A stretch of DNA of 64,000 bases, taken from assembly GCF_004310425.1 (NCBI RefSeq), contig NZ_SIUB01000005.1, positions 239,464 to 303,463 of the forward strand. Direction: 5' to 3'. The stretch comes from Hansschlegelia quercus (GTDB lineage Bacteria > Pseudomonadota > Alphaproteobacteria > Rhizobiales > Methylopilaceae). The stretch's first letter is position 1, and each line of letters opens with the position of its first letter. Below the pieces are notes generated by a model. That model was given only the letters and a program-made list of their open reading frames with translations. It did no database searches and was not told where the DNA came from. This document shows, piece by piece, positions 1 through 7,895 of this stretch. Position numbers and translations under genes: made by a program.

Positions 1-536
1 ACATTGCCGTCGCCGCGTCGGTAAACGACGTTCACGCGGCCATGGCTCGCATGCCGGAACACCACGACGGGCGCGCCCGTCAGGTCAAGCTCCATCACCG
101 CGAAACCCACAGTCATGCGGCGCAGCGGCTTGGTGGATTCAGCGACGATCACAGGGCTCCAGCCGCTCTCCTCCTCGACCTCGTCGTCAGGCGTTTCGAA
201 CACGACGTAAGACGACGGATCGCCCACGTCGGAATCGGCCTGATGATGATCGCGCAGCCGGTTCTTGTAGCGCTTGAGGCGCGTCTCGATCCGGGCCGCG
301 GCCTGGTCGAAGCTCGCATAGGCGTCAGCCGCCGCGCCGGCCGAGTGCAGCACGATGCCGCTGTCGAGGTGCAGGGCGCATTCCGTGCGAAAGCCGCCGC
401 CGTCACGCTCGACCGTGACATGGCCGGAGAACCCACCGCCGAAATATTTGGTCATCGCGTCGGAGATGCGATCTTCGACCTGTCCCCGAAGCGCCTCGCC
501 AAGATCGAGGTTCTTCCCGGAAACCCGTAAGGTCAT
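1..536 (-). CDS. hpf: Ribosome hibernation promoting factor, long form (3' end cut by window edge)
   Basis: About 178 residues are visible, starting MTLRVSGKNLDLGEALR at 536. Residues 1-105 form the S30AE/YfiA domain (a beta-alpha-beta fold with the ERDGGGFRTECALHL stretch) that binds the 30S A and P sites. An acidic linker follows (DDEVEEESG). The C-terminal dimerisation domain of long HPF then begins (STKPLRRMTVGFAVMELD) and reaches RVNVVYRRGDGNV at the edge, so only its last residues are missing. The family makes 100S ribosome dimers in stationary phase. It lies just downstream of rpoN on the same strand, the usual alphaproteobacterial order. The 156 bp between them can carry its own promoter. 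Confidence 0.95.
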   Translation of the reverse strand, partial: MTLRVSGKNLDLGEALRGQVEDRISDAMTKYFGGGFSGHVTVERDGGGFRTECALHLDSGIVLHSAGAAADAYASFDQAAARIETRLKRYKNRLRDHHQADSDVGDPSSYVVFETPDDEVEEESGWSPVIVAESTKPLRRMTVGFAVMELDLTGAPVVVFRHASHGRVNVVYRRGDGN

Positions 537-692
537 GAAGTTCCGCTCCGTTCAACGTTACGCTGCGACGGAAACTGGTCCGCGGCGGGCGTCGGACCAG
601 CAGTAAGATCGGAGGGCGCCCAAGTCAATGAACCCTCGCAGCGGCGGGCCGTCCGATTTAAGCTATTGATATAAAAGGTTTATCCTCGACGA

Positions 693-2219
693 TCAGGTCG
701 TTGCGGCCATGCCCTTCTTTTCCCGCCGGCGCTGCACGGAGGACGGAATCCGCAGGCTCTCGCGGTACTTGGCGACGGTGCGCCGGGCGATCTCGACCCC
801 GCCGCCATGCAGCAGCTTCACGATCGTGTCGTCAGACAGCACGTCGTCGGGGCTCTCGGCGTCGATCATGATCCGGATGCGGTGGCGGACAGCCTCAGCG
901 GAATGCGCGTCGCCGCCGTCGGCATTGGCGATCGAGGCGGTAAAGAAGTATTTGAGTTCGAACACGCCCCGAGGCGTCGCGATGTATTTGTTCGCGGTCA
1001 CCCGAGAGACGGTGGATTCGTGCATCCCGATCGCGTCCGCGATCATCCTGAGATTGAGCGGCCTGAGATGCGCGACGCCGTAGGTCAGGAAACCGTCCTG
1101 CTGGCGCACGATCTCGGTCGCGACCTTGAGGATGGTGCGCGCGCGCTGCTCTAGGCTGCGCGTCAGCCAGTTCGCCGTCTGCAGGCATTCCGTGAGGAAG
1201 GTCTTCTCGACCTCGTTCTTCGCGGTGCGCACGACGCGCGCGTAATAGGACTGGTTGACCAGCACCCGCGGCAGCGAGTCGGCGATCAGCTCCACAAGCC
1301 ATGAACCGTCGGAGGCCGCGCGCACCGATACGTCCGGCACGACCGGTTGCACCAGTTCCGAGCCGAAGGCGTGGCCGGGCTTTGGATCGAGCGCCCGCAG
1401 CTCCGCCAGCATGTCGGCGAGATCCTCGTCGTCGACGCCGCAGATCCGCTTCAGCGCGGCGAAGTCCCGCCGCGCGGCGAGGTCGAGATTCTCGACCAGC
1501 GTCCTCATCGCCGGATCGAACCGGTCGCGCTCGCGGAGCTGGATCGCGAGGCATTCGGCGAGCGTGCGGGCGGCGATACCCGTGGGCTCGAAGGTCTGCA
1601 CGATCCCAAGCACCCGCTCGACGTCCTCGATCGACGACCCCAAGCGCTCGGAGATCGTCTCCAGCGGCTCGCGGATATAGCCGGCGGCGTCGACGAGGTC
1701 GACGAGGTGGAGGCCGATCAGCCGGTCGGCCGGATCGGCGACGGCGATAGCGAGCTGGCGTTCGAGATGGTCGCCGAGCGTCGCGCGCTCCGCGACATAG
1801 GCCTCGATGTCGCCGCCCTCCCCCGAGAACGCGCCGCCGACGCCAAGCCCCGACCAGTCGCCGGGCTCCGCCGCCGCGGCCTTGGGAAGTTCAGCCGCCG
1901 GCGCGGCGTCGTCCGGGAAGACGTTGCCAAAATCGGCGTCGAGCCGATCCATCGTGAGCTGCGGCGCCTCGGCCTGGGTCGGCCCGTCCCAGCCGTCCGC
2001 CGCGGCGGTGCGGCTTTCCGGCGCCGCCGGCTCGGCGGTCTCGGAGCGCTGCTCCGACGGCTCGATCCGCTCGAGCAGCGGGTTCTGCTCGAGCTCCTTG
2101 TCGACATAGGCGGCGAGATCGAGGCTCGACAGCTGCAGCAGCTTGATCGCCTGCATCAGCTGCGGCGTCATCACCAGCGATTGAGCTTGGCGCAGCGCGA
2201 GCTTGGGGATCAGGGCCAT
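693..2219 (-). CDS. rpoN: RNA polymerase sigma-54 factor RpoN
   Basis: 508 residues from the ATG at 2219 (MALIPKLALRQAQSLVMTPQ). The open frame runs 75 bp further upstream, but family members start here. Region I is the Gln/Leu-rich activator-responsive segment (TPQLMQAIKLLQL, ending in ELEQNPLLE). An acidic region II with little conservation follows, then the core-binding domain, the helix-turn-helix and the C-terminal RpoN box (ARRTVAKYRE) that reads the -24 element. The protein directs transcription from -24/-12 promoters and needs bacterial enhancer-binding proteins, none of which is seen in this window. It sits between lptB and hpf, the conserved alphaproteobacterial arrangement. Confidence 0.97.
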   Translation of the reverse strand: MALIPKLALRQAQSLVMTPQLMQAIKLLQLSSLDLAAYVDKELEQNPLLERIEPSEQRSETAEPAAPESRTAAADGWDGPTQAEAPQLTMDRLDADFGNVFPDDAAPAAELPKAAAAEPGDWSGLGVGGAFSGEGGDIEAYVAERATLGDHLERQLAIAVADPADRLIGLHLVDLVDAAGYIREPLETISERLGSSIEDVERVLGIVQTFEPTGIAARTLAECLAIQLRERDRFDPAMRTLVENLDLAARRDFAALKRICGVDDEDLADMLAELRALDPKPGHAFGSELVQPVVPDVSVRAASDGSWLVELIADSLPRVLVNQSYYARVVRTAKNEVEKTFLTECLQTANWLTRSLEQRARTILKVATEIVRQQDGFLTYGVAHLRPLNLRMIADAIGMHESTVSRVTANKYIATPRGVFELKYFFTASIANADGGDAHSAEAVRHRIRIMIDAESPDDVLSDDTIVKLLHGGGVEIARRTVAKYRESLRIPSSVQRRREKKGMAATT

Positions 2220-2350
2220 GGGGCGGTAAGCTCCAGCGCGGCAACCATTTCGCCCGAAGCGATCCGGTCCGCGCCGCAATGGTCGACGCGCCAACCTTGA
2301 ACGAAGGCCGGTGGGCCGATTCTTGCATAAGGAACCGGTCCCAGTCTCCT

Positions 2351-3154
2351 TTAAAGCCGAAATTCTTCCCCAAGGTAAAGACGGCGAACGTCCGGGCTGT
2401 CGACGATCTCCTCCGGGGCGCCCTCCATCAGCACGCCGCCGCCGTGGATGATGTAGGCACGGTCGATCAAGCCGAGCGTTTCGCGGACATTGTGGTCGGT
2501 GATCAGCACGCCGATGCCGCGATTGGTGAGATGGCGGACCAGCGACTGGATGTCGCCGACGGCGATCGGGTCGATGCCGGCGAAGGGCTCGTCGAGCAGC
2601 ATGAAGGCGGGCCGGCTCGCAAGCGCGCGAGCGATCTCGGCGCGCCGCCGCTCGCCGCCGGACAGCGCGATGGCGGGGGACTTACGGATGCCCCCGAGGC
2701 CGAATTCGTCGAGCAGGGCGTCAAGATCGTGCGTCCGGCGCGTACGGTCGGGCTCGACGACCTCGAGCACGGCGCGGATGTTGTCCTCGACCGTCATGCC
2801 GCGGAAGATCGACGCTTCCTGCGGCAGATAGCCGACGCCGAGCCGCGCGCGCTTGTGCATCGGCAGCCGCGTCACGTCCGCGCCGTCGAGCTCGATCCGG
2901 CCACGGTCTGCCGGCACGAGGCCGGTGATCATGTAGAACACAGTCGTCTTGCCGGCGCCGTTCGGCCCGAGAAGCCCGACGGCCTCGCCGCGCTTCACGG
3001 TCAGGCTGACGTCCTTCACGACGGAGCGCGCGCCGTAGCTCTTCGCGAGGTTGCGCGCGACAAGCGACCCTCCCGCATCGGCGCCGGCGAAGGCGAAATC
3101 GTGCGCGGCTTCAGGCCTCGCGCCGCGGCCGGCGCGTCGGATCAGGTTTTTCAC
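2351..3154 (-). CDS. lptB: LPS export ABC transporter ATP-binding protein LptB
   Basis: 267 residues. An N-terminal tail of about 30 residues precedes a complete ABC ATPase: Walker A GPNGAGKT (63-70), the Q-loop in GYLPQEASIF, signature LSGGERRR, Walker B FMLLDEPFAGIDP and the switch His in ITDHNVRE. GYLPQEASIFRGMTVEDNI and the ending YLGEEFRL are typical of LptB rather than of Liv or Lol ATPases. With LptF and LptG (not in the window) it powers LPS extraction from the inner membrane. The order lptA-lptB-rpoN-hpf on one strand is standard; 25 bp separate it from lptA. Confidence 0.96.
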   Translation of the reverse strand: MKNLIRRAGRGARPEAAHDFAFAGADAGGSLVARNLAKSYGARSVVKDVSLTVKRGEAVGLLGPNGAGKTTVFYMITGLVPADRGRIELDGADVTRLPMHKRARLGVGYLPQEASIFRGMTVEDNIRAVLEVVEPDRTRRTHDLDALLDEFGLGGIRKSPAIALSGGERRRAEIARALASRPAFMLLDEPFAGIDPIAVGDIQSLVRHLTNRGIGVLITDHNVRETLGLIDRAYIIHGGGVLMEGAPEEIVDSPDVRRLYLGEEFRL

Positions 3155-3179
3155 GCGTCTACGCCCGGGACGGAGAGGT

Positions 3180-3785
3180 TCAGCGGGCGTTCGCCTGCTG
3201 GCGGGGCTTGAAGATGCCCTGGACGCGGCCGGCCGCCCCGCTCTCGACGCGCGAGGTCTGCGTGGTCAGGTCGACATGCAGTCGGTCGCCGCGGATCACA
3301 TTGTCGTTCTGGCTGACGACCACGCCGCCGAACAGCTCCGCGGTGTTCGCCTGCGTGTCGAACACGCCGCGCTGCCCGGTCGCTTTCTGGTCGTTCTGGG
3401 TCACGACGACGTCGCCCTCGGCCTCCATGCGCTTGATCTCGCGGCCACTCTCGGGGGTCGCAGCAGCGCCCGGCGCTTTGGTTTCGCCCTGCTTCACCGG
3501 CGCCGCGGCGGCCGGCCGATCCGACTTGTTGTAGTAGTAGATCGTCAGCTTGCGGCTCTTCAGCGTCGACACGCCCTGCGTCATCAGGACGTTGCCCGTG
3601 AAGATCGCGGCCTGCTGCTGGTCGCGCACCTCGAGATTGTCGGCCTCGATGTTGGTCGGCTCGTCCGAGCGGGTCGAGAACCCTGAAAAGGCCGACGTCA
3701 CAGACGTCTGCGGCTGCTGTTTCTGTTGGGCGGAGGCTGGGGCGGCGAACGCCAGCACGGCCAGAACGGCGATCGTCACTCTCAT
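3180..3785 (-). CDS. lptA: LPS export periplasmic bridge protein LptA (OstA-like)
   Basis: 201 residues from the ATG at 3785, chosen because it opens with a clean Sec signal peptide (MRVTIAVLAVLAFAAPASA, cut before QQ). The mature part is an OstA/LptA beta-jellyroll: IEADNLEVRDQQQAAIFTGNV, then repeated short strands with GDVVVTQNDQKATG and VVVSQNDNVIRGDRLHVDL. A Pro/Ala/Lys-rich insert lies near residues 95-120. LptA oligomers form the periplasmic bridge carrying LPS to LptDE. In related genomes lptC lies directly upstream, between rnd and lptA; here that gap is only 171 bp and no LptC-like protein is encoded there. Confidence 0.93.
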   Translation of the reverse strand: MRVTIAVLAVLAFAAPASAQQKQQPQTSVTSAFSGFSTRSDEPTNIEADNLEVRDQQQAAIFTGNVLMTQGVSTLKSRKLTIYYYNKSDRPAAAAPVKQGETKAPGAAATPESGREIKRMEAEGDVVVTQNDQKATGQRGVFDTQANTAELFGGVVVSQNDNVIRGDRLHVDLTTQTSRVESGAAGRVQGIFKPRQQANAR

Positions 3786-3956
3786 CGGCGCCTCCCTCGG
3801 GCGGAAGTCTTCTCGTCCGGCCAACCCGCCACCACGAAAACGGATGACGCCGGCCCGGCGATCAAGAAGCGCCGGCGGCCGCCTGCAAGCTAAGCATTCT
3901 CGCAACCGTCGCAAAGGGGATCGACCCCCCGTGTTCTTCATGAAGGTGAAGACGGC

Positions 3957-4571
3957 TCAGGCGTGGGCGAAAATGTCGTTGTCCGCCCAGCCCGCGAGAT
4001 CGAGCGCGGCGCGGACCGGCACGAAGGCGAAGCAGGCGTCGGCGAAGGCGGAGCGGCCCTCGCGCGCCAGCATCGCGTCGAGCTTCGCCTTCATGGCGTG
4101 GAGGTAGAGCACGTCGCTCGAGGCGTAAGCGAGCTGGGCCTCGGAGAGCTCGTCCGCGCCCCAGTCGGAGGATTGCTGCTGCTTGGAGACCTCGACGCCG
4201 AGCAACTCGCGCGCGAGCTCCTTCAGGCCGTGCCGGTCGGTGTAGGTGCGCACCAGCTTGGAGGCGATCTTGGTGCAGTAGACCGGCTCGGTCATCACGC
4301 CGAAGGCCTTGTAGAGGGCGGCGACGTCGAAGCGGGCGAAGTGGAACAGCTTCAGCACCGAACGGTCGCGCAGCACCTTTTCGAGATTCGGCGCGCGGGT
4401 CTGCCCGAGCTCGATCTTCACGAGGTCGGCCGAGCCGTCGCCGGTCGAGATCTGCACGAGGCACAGACGATCGCGCTGCGGATTGAGGCCGAGCGTCTCG
4501 GTGTCGATCGCAACCGATGCTCCTGACTCGAAATCGTCGGGGAGATCGCCGCGGTGAAGCCGGATGGTCAA
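3957..4571 (-). CDS. rnd: Ribonuclease D-family 3'-5' exonuclease
   Basis: 204 residues, just the DEDDy exonuclease domain. The Exo I acidic pair is D23/E25 in AIDTETLGL, Exo II is in LFHFARFDVAALYKAF, and Exo III is YASSDVLYLH with the catalytic Tyr and Asp. E. coli RNase D is about 375 residues because it adds two HRDC domains. The short single-domain form is usual in alphaproteobacteria and acts in tRNA 3'-end and other RNA trimming. It is the upstream gene of the block that continues with lptA and lptB, though the 171-bp gap may hold a separate promoter. Confidence 0.92.
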   Translation of the reverse strand: MTIRLHRGDLPDDFESGASVAIDTETLGLNPQRDRLCLVQISTGDGSADLVKIELGQTRAPNLEKVLRDRSVLKLFHFARFDVAALYKAFGVMTEPVYCTKIASKLVRTYTDRHGLKELARELLGVEVSKQQQSSDWGADELSEAQLAYASSDVLYLHAMKAKLDAMLAREGRSAFADACFAFVPVRAALDLAGWADNDIFAHA

Positions 4572-4672
4572 AACGCGCCTCGATTGCGTCGGAGGGAGCA
4601 GGCCGGGAGAAAAAGGCCCTAGAAAGCGATCGGGGCTCCGCGAGGATCACTCACGAAGCCCCGGCGCATAGA

Positions 4673-4757
4673 TGGTGCCCAGGAGAGGACTCGAACCTCC
4701 ACGGTGTTACCCACACGGACCTGAACCGTGCGCGTCTACCAGTTCCGCCACCTGGGC
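4673..4757 (-). tRNA. tRNA-Leu (anticodon CAG)
   Basis: 85 nt on the minus strand including an encoded CCA. The acceptor arms are GCCCAGG and CCTGGGC. The anticodon stem is CACGG/CCGTG around the loop TTCAGGT, giving anticodon CAG. A long variable arm follows (class II tRNA), then the T-arm with GGTTCGAGTCC. It reads CUG, the dominant Leu codon in such a GC-rich genome. It stands alone between rnd and the divergently oriented epimerase-like gene. No integrase or phage gene flanks it. Confidence 0.97.
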
Positions 4758-4879
4758 TCGCCGCGGGTCTTATGGGTGGGGGCGCCCCCTGTCAATGGCG
4801 GGTTGAGCGCTTTACCCTCGCGTCCATCCGCCTTACGTCTGGCGCTGAAGTCTTCAAGCGCATCAATGGAGCGCACGGC

Positions 4880-5875
4880 ATGGCGGTCGCCACGGGAACG
4901 CGTCCGGTCGGAAACAGGCTCGTCACGGTGTTCGGCGGCTCCGGCTTCATCGGCCGGCATGTCGTGCGAGCGCTCGCACGCGACGGCTGGCGCGTGCGGA
5001 TCGCGGTGCGCAACCCGTCGCTTGCCGGCCATCTCCAGCCGCTCGGCGGCGTCGGCCAGATCGTCGCGACGCAGGCCAATCTGCGATTTCCGGAATCCGT
5101 CATGCAAGCCGCGACGGGCTCCGACGCCGTCGTGAACCTCGTCGGCATCCTCGCCGAAAGCGGCAAGCAGCGCTTTGACGCGCTTCAGGCCGAAGGGCCC
5201 CGACTGGTTGCGGAGGCAGCTAGAGCGGCGGGCGCGCAAACCTTCGTGCAGATGTCGGCGATCGGCGCGGACCGCGCGAGCAAAGGCCGCTACGGGCAGA
5301 GCAAGGCCGCCGGCGAAGAGGGCGTGCTGTCTGTCTATCCGGACGCGATCATCCTGCGGCCATCGGTCGTGTTCGGCCCCGAGGATTCCTTCTTCAACCG
5401 CTTCGCCGCCATGGCGCGGATCTCGCCCGTGCTGCCGCTGATCGGAGGCGGTCAGACCAAGTTCCAGCCGGTCTTCGTCGGCGACGTGGCGCAGGTCGTC
5501 GCCAAGGCGCTTTCGGGCGGATTGGCGGGCGGCCCCGCTGCTTACGAGCTCGGCGGGCCGGAGGTCATGACCTTCGAGGAGATCCTGCGCTACATCCTGA
5601 AGGTGACCGGCCGCAGGCGTCCGCTCGTCTCCCTGCCCTTCTCCGCCGCGCGCCTCCAGGCGCGGGCGCTGCAGCTGCTGCCGAACGCGCCGCTCACCGT
5701 CGACCAGGTCGCGATGCTCGAGACCGACAACGTCGTGTCGCGCGAGGCGTCCGTCGCCGGCCGCACGCTCGAAGGGCTGGGGGTCACGCCCACGCCGGTC
5801 GACTCCGTCGCGCCGACCTATCTCGTGCGCTTCCGCAAGTCGGGCCAGTTCGAGAAGATCGCCCATCAGGCCTGA
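4880..5875 (+). CDS. NAD(P)-binding atypical SDR / complex I NDUFA9-type protein
   Basis: 331 residues from the ATG at 4880. The open frame extends upstream through the tRNA, so the start is placed just before the Rossmann strand. The dinucleotide motif is GGSGFIG (19-25). Downstream come VVNLVGILAESGKQRF, QMSAIGAD, the SDR-like Tyr/Lys segment GRYGQSKAAGEE, and the HVCD-like phrase ILRPSVVFGPEDSFFNRFA that marks the NDUFA9/atypical-5 SDR subgroup. Bacterial members are often annotated as complex I NDUFA9 subunit family; whether this one binds complex I, quinone or a sugar nucleotide is unknown. The next gene starts 75 bp on. Confidence 0.85.
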   Translation: MAVATGTRPVGNRLVTVFGGSGFIGRHVVRALARDGWRVRIAVRNPSLAGHLQPLGGVGQIVATQANLRFPESVMQAATGSDAVVNLVGILAESGKQRFDALQAEGPRLVAEAARAAGAQTFVQMSAIGADRASKGRYGQSKAAGEEGVLSVYPDAIILRPSVVFGPEDSFFNRFAAMARISPVLPLIGGGQTKFQPVFVGDVAQVVAKALSGGLAGGPAAYELGGPEVMTFEEILRYILKVTGRRRPLVSLPFSAARLQARALQLLPNAPLTVDQVAMLETDNVVSREASVAGRTLEGLGVTPTPVDSVAPTYLVRFRKSGQFEKIAHQA

Positions 5876-5950
5876 CGCGTCGCTGTTTGCCTTCCCCCCT
5901 GCGAAGGCGGTATCGCAGACGCCGCTGCGACGAACAGGGCCTGACCAGAC

Positions 5951-6697
5951 GTGAAAGCCATCATCCTGAGCGCTGGCCAAGGCCGGCGCTTGCTGCCGCT
6001 CACCGCTGAAAACCCGAAGTGCCTTGTCCAGTTCTCGGGCCGCTCGCTGCTCGAATGGCAGGTGCGGTCGCTGAGCGCCGCGGGGGTCGACGACATCACC
6101 GTCGTCACCGGCTTCGAGGCCGCCAAGGTCGAGGCGGTGATCGAGGCGATCGACACGCCCGGCGTCGCGGTGCGCGCGACCCACAATCCGTTCTTCGAGC
6201 TCGCCGACAATCTCGCGAGCTGCTGGATCGCGCGTCATGAGATGCGCTCGTCCTTTCTGATCCTCAACGGCGACACGCTGATCGAGCCGGAGATCGCCCG
6301 CCGCGTGCTGGCCGATCCGCCGGTCGCGCCGATCACCGTCACGATCGACCGCAAGGACGAATACGACACCGACGACATGAAGGTGCGCACGCAGGGCGAC
6401 CGCCTGCTCGCGATCGGCAAGACGCTGCCGAACGACCTCGTCACCGGCGAGTCGATCGGCTTCCTGCGCTTCACGGACGAGGGCGGCCGCGCCTTCGTCG
6501 GCGAGATCGAGCGGCTGATGCGATCGGAAGAGGGCCTCAAGCGCTGGTATCTCTCGGCGATCGACGGCATCGCCCGCTACCAGAGCAATGTCGGCGTGCG
6601 CTCGATCGAGGGACTCGAATGGAGCGAGCTCGATTTTCCGGCCGATCTCGAGCGCGGGATCGAGATGACGGCGGGCTGGGTCGGCCGGGGCCTCTAG
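5951..6697 (+). CDS. Nucleotidyltransferase (phosphocholine cytidylyltransferase-like)
   Basis: 248 residues from a GTG start at 5951. The NTP_transferase fold is clear: the nucleotide-binding loop LSAGQGRRLLPLTAENPKCL (6-25), the metal-binding Asp in SFLILNGDTLIE, and an acceptor region with DLVTGESIGFLRF. Short members of this type (about 250 residues, no C-terminal beta-helix) include LicC-like choline-phosphate cytidylyltransferases and sugar-1-phosphate transferases. No kinase, glycosyltransferase or CDP-alcohol transferase lies nearby to settle the substrate. Its stop is one base from the end of the convergent S24 gene, so any read-through transcript is antisense to that gene. Confidence 0.85.
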   Translation: MKAIILSAGQGRRLLPLTAENPKCLVQFSGRSLLEWQVRSLSAAGVDDITVVTGFEAAKVEAVIEAIDTPGVAVRATHNPFFELADNLASCWIARHEMRSSFLILNGDTLIEPEIARRVLADPPVAPITVTIDRKDEYDTDDMKVRTQGDRLLAIGKTLPNDLVTGESIGFLRFTDEGGRAFVGEIERLMRSEEGLKRWYLSAIDGIARYQSNVGVRSIEGLEWSELDFPADLERGIEMTAGWVGRGL

Positions 6698-6698
6698 G

Positions 6699-7328
6699 CT
6701 ACTGGCTCGCCCAGACGATCCGCGCGATCCAGTCGATCTCCTTCGCCGCGAAGGTGCGGTCGGCGTGCTCGCGGTTGAGCGAGCGGAGTTCGACCTGCTT
6801 CGCCGTCTGGCGCGCGAGCTCCTTCGCCATGACCTCGCCGTCCGTCGTCTTGACGATCACGCGGTCGCCGCGTCGGACCGCCGCTCCCGGCTGGACCAGC
6901 ACCACATCGCCGTCGCGGAAGACGGGGGCCATCGAGTCGCCGGAGATCTCCAGCGCGTACATCTGGCCGTCGGCCTGCGGAAAGCCGATCTCGTCCCAGC
7001 CCTGGCCGATCGGAAACCCGGCATCGTCGAAGAAGCCGCCTGCGCCGGCCTGCGCGAGGCCGAGCAGCGGCACGTTGCGCGATGGGGCGCGTGACGAACC
7101 CTCCGTTAGCAGGCCCATGAAATTGTCGAGATTGGTCGCGGTCGCGTCGAGCGCCTTGGCGATCGACTCCGTCGAGGGCCAACGAGGGCGCCCGTCCACG
7201 GCGATCCGCTTGGAGCGGTTGAAGGTCGTGGGATCAAGCCCCGACTTCTTCGCAAGACCGGACGCCGACAAGCCGTTCTTCGCAGCCAGCGCGTCGATCG
7301 CCGCCCAGATCTGACCATGGCCGAGCAT
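6699..7328 (-). CDS. S24/LexA-like self-cleaving transcriptional regulator
   Basis: 209 residues. Residues 8-65 form an XRE-like helix-turn-helix (LSASGLAKKSGLDPTTFNRSKR). Residues 88-205 form a LexA/CI-type S24 serine peptidase with nucleophile S132 in GDSMAP and general base K169 in VMAKEL. A plausible self-cleavage site is one of the two Ala-Gly bonds at 94-97 (LAQAGAGG). The architecture is that of phage CI repressors and of chromosomal S24 regulators that respond to RecA-ssDNA. No phage genes are nearby, so this looks like a chromosomal regulator. The divergent DUF952/pyrD pair is a possible target, as is its own promoter. Function is inferred from domains only. Confidence 0.88.
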   Translation of the reverse strand: MLGHGQIWAAIDALAAKNGLSASGLAKKSGLDPTTFNRSKRIAVDGRPRWPSTESIAKALDATATNLDNFMGLLTEGSSRAPSRNVPLLGLAQAGAGGFFDDAGFPIGQGWDEIGFPQADGQMYALEISGDSMAPVFRDGDVVLVQPGAAVRRGDRVIVKTTDGEVMAKELARQTAKQVELRSLNREHADRTFAAKEIDWIARIVWASQ

Positions 7329-7350
7329 AGGTCTCCGCCCTTTGTCCTCG

Positions 7351-7380
7351 CCGCGCTGTTTATGAGCGCGGTCGCTTTTT
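7351..7380 (+). terminator. Hairpin with T-tract (plus-strand terminator, or 5' UTR hairpin of the S24 gene)
   Basis: A perfect 7-bp stem CCGCGCT/AGCGCGG with loop GTTTATG, then TCGCTTTTT. Read on the plus strand this is a good Rho-independent terminator. The nearest plus-strand gene upstream ends at 6697, so it would stop transcripts that have crossed the S24 gene antisense. Read on the minus strand it is simply a hairpin in the S24 leader. Confidence 0.55.
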
Positions 7381-7394
7381 AGGAATTAGTACCT
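7381..7394. promoter_or_regulatory. Imperfect palindrome upstream of the S24 regulator (candidate operator)
   Basis: AGGAATTAGTACCT is an imperfect dyad: the half-sites AGGAATT and AGGTACT agree at 5 of 7 positions. It sits in the 207-bp gap between the S24 regulator and the DUF952/pyrD genes, 53 bp before the regulator's start. That is a typical place for an autoregulatory operator. This is inference from position and symmetry only; the remainder of the gap shows no other clear signal. Confidence 0.3.
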
Positions 7395-7535
7395 TTGAAC
7401 GGGCTTGTCCACTGCAAGCGCTTCCTCCGACTCTTGCCGGCTGCGGCGCCCGGTTCTACTGGTCAGGCCGCAATGCCTGAAACGCCGTCCGGGCGGCTGA
7501 GTTCCTGAGCCGGACCAGATGAGCCGAGGCCGAAG

Positions 7536-7895
7536 CTGACCGCGCCGATCCCCTCCGAAACGATCTACAAGATCACGCCCGAAGCGCCCTGGCGCGAGGC
7601 GGAGGCGGCGGGCGTGTTCGCCGGAGCGCCGGTCGATCTCGCGGACGGATACATCCACTTCTCGACCGCCTCCCAGGCGCGCGAGACCGCAGCGAAACAC
7701 TTCGCGGGCCAAGATGACCTGCTGCTCGTCGCAATCGACGCGGCAGCGCTGGGGACCGCTCTGAAGTGGGAGCCGTCGCGCGGCGGCGCGCTGTTCCCGC
7801 ATCTTTACGGCCCGCTGCCGCTCTCCGCAGTCCGCTCGGTCTCGCCTTTGCCGCTCGCCCCCGATGGCGCGCATGTGTTTCCGGAGATGGCGTGA
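7536..7895 (+). CDS. DUF952 domain protein, apparent non-standard start
   Basis: About 119 residues if translation begins at the CTG at 7536 (TAPIPSETIYKITPEAPWREA...). The DUF952 fold is evident in ETIYKI, DLADGYIHFSTASQ, a run with ETAAKHFAGQDDLLLV, and LKWEPSRGGALFPHLYG. Family members start a few residues before the YKI strand, so the first standard start downstream (GTG at 7614) would delete the first strand and helix. No ATG, GTG or TTG exists in frame between the stop at 7506 and 7614. A GAGG element lies 6 nt before the CTG. The stop overlaps the GTG of pyrD, implying translational coupling. Biochemical function of DUF952 is unknown. Confidence 0.8.
   Translation: MTAPIPSETIYKITPEAPWREAEAAGVFAGAPVDLADGYIHFSTASQARETAAKHFAGQDDLLLVAIDAAALGTALKWEPSRGGALFPHLYGPLPLSAVRSVSPLPLAPDGAHVFPEMA

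Noticed and set aside
4673..4757. tRNA-Leu as an attachment site for a mobile island
   Set aside because: No integrase, direct repeat of the tRNA 3' end or compositional shift is seen on either side.
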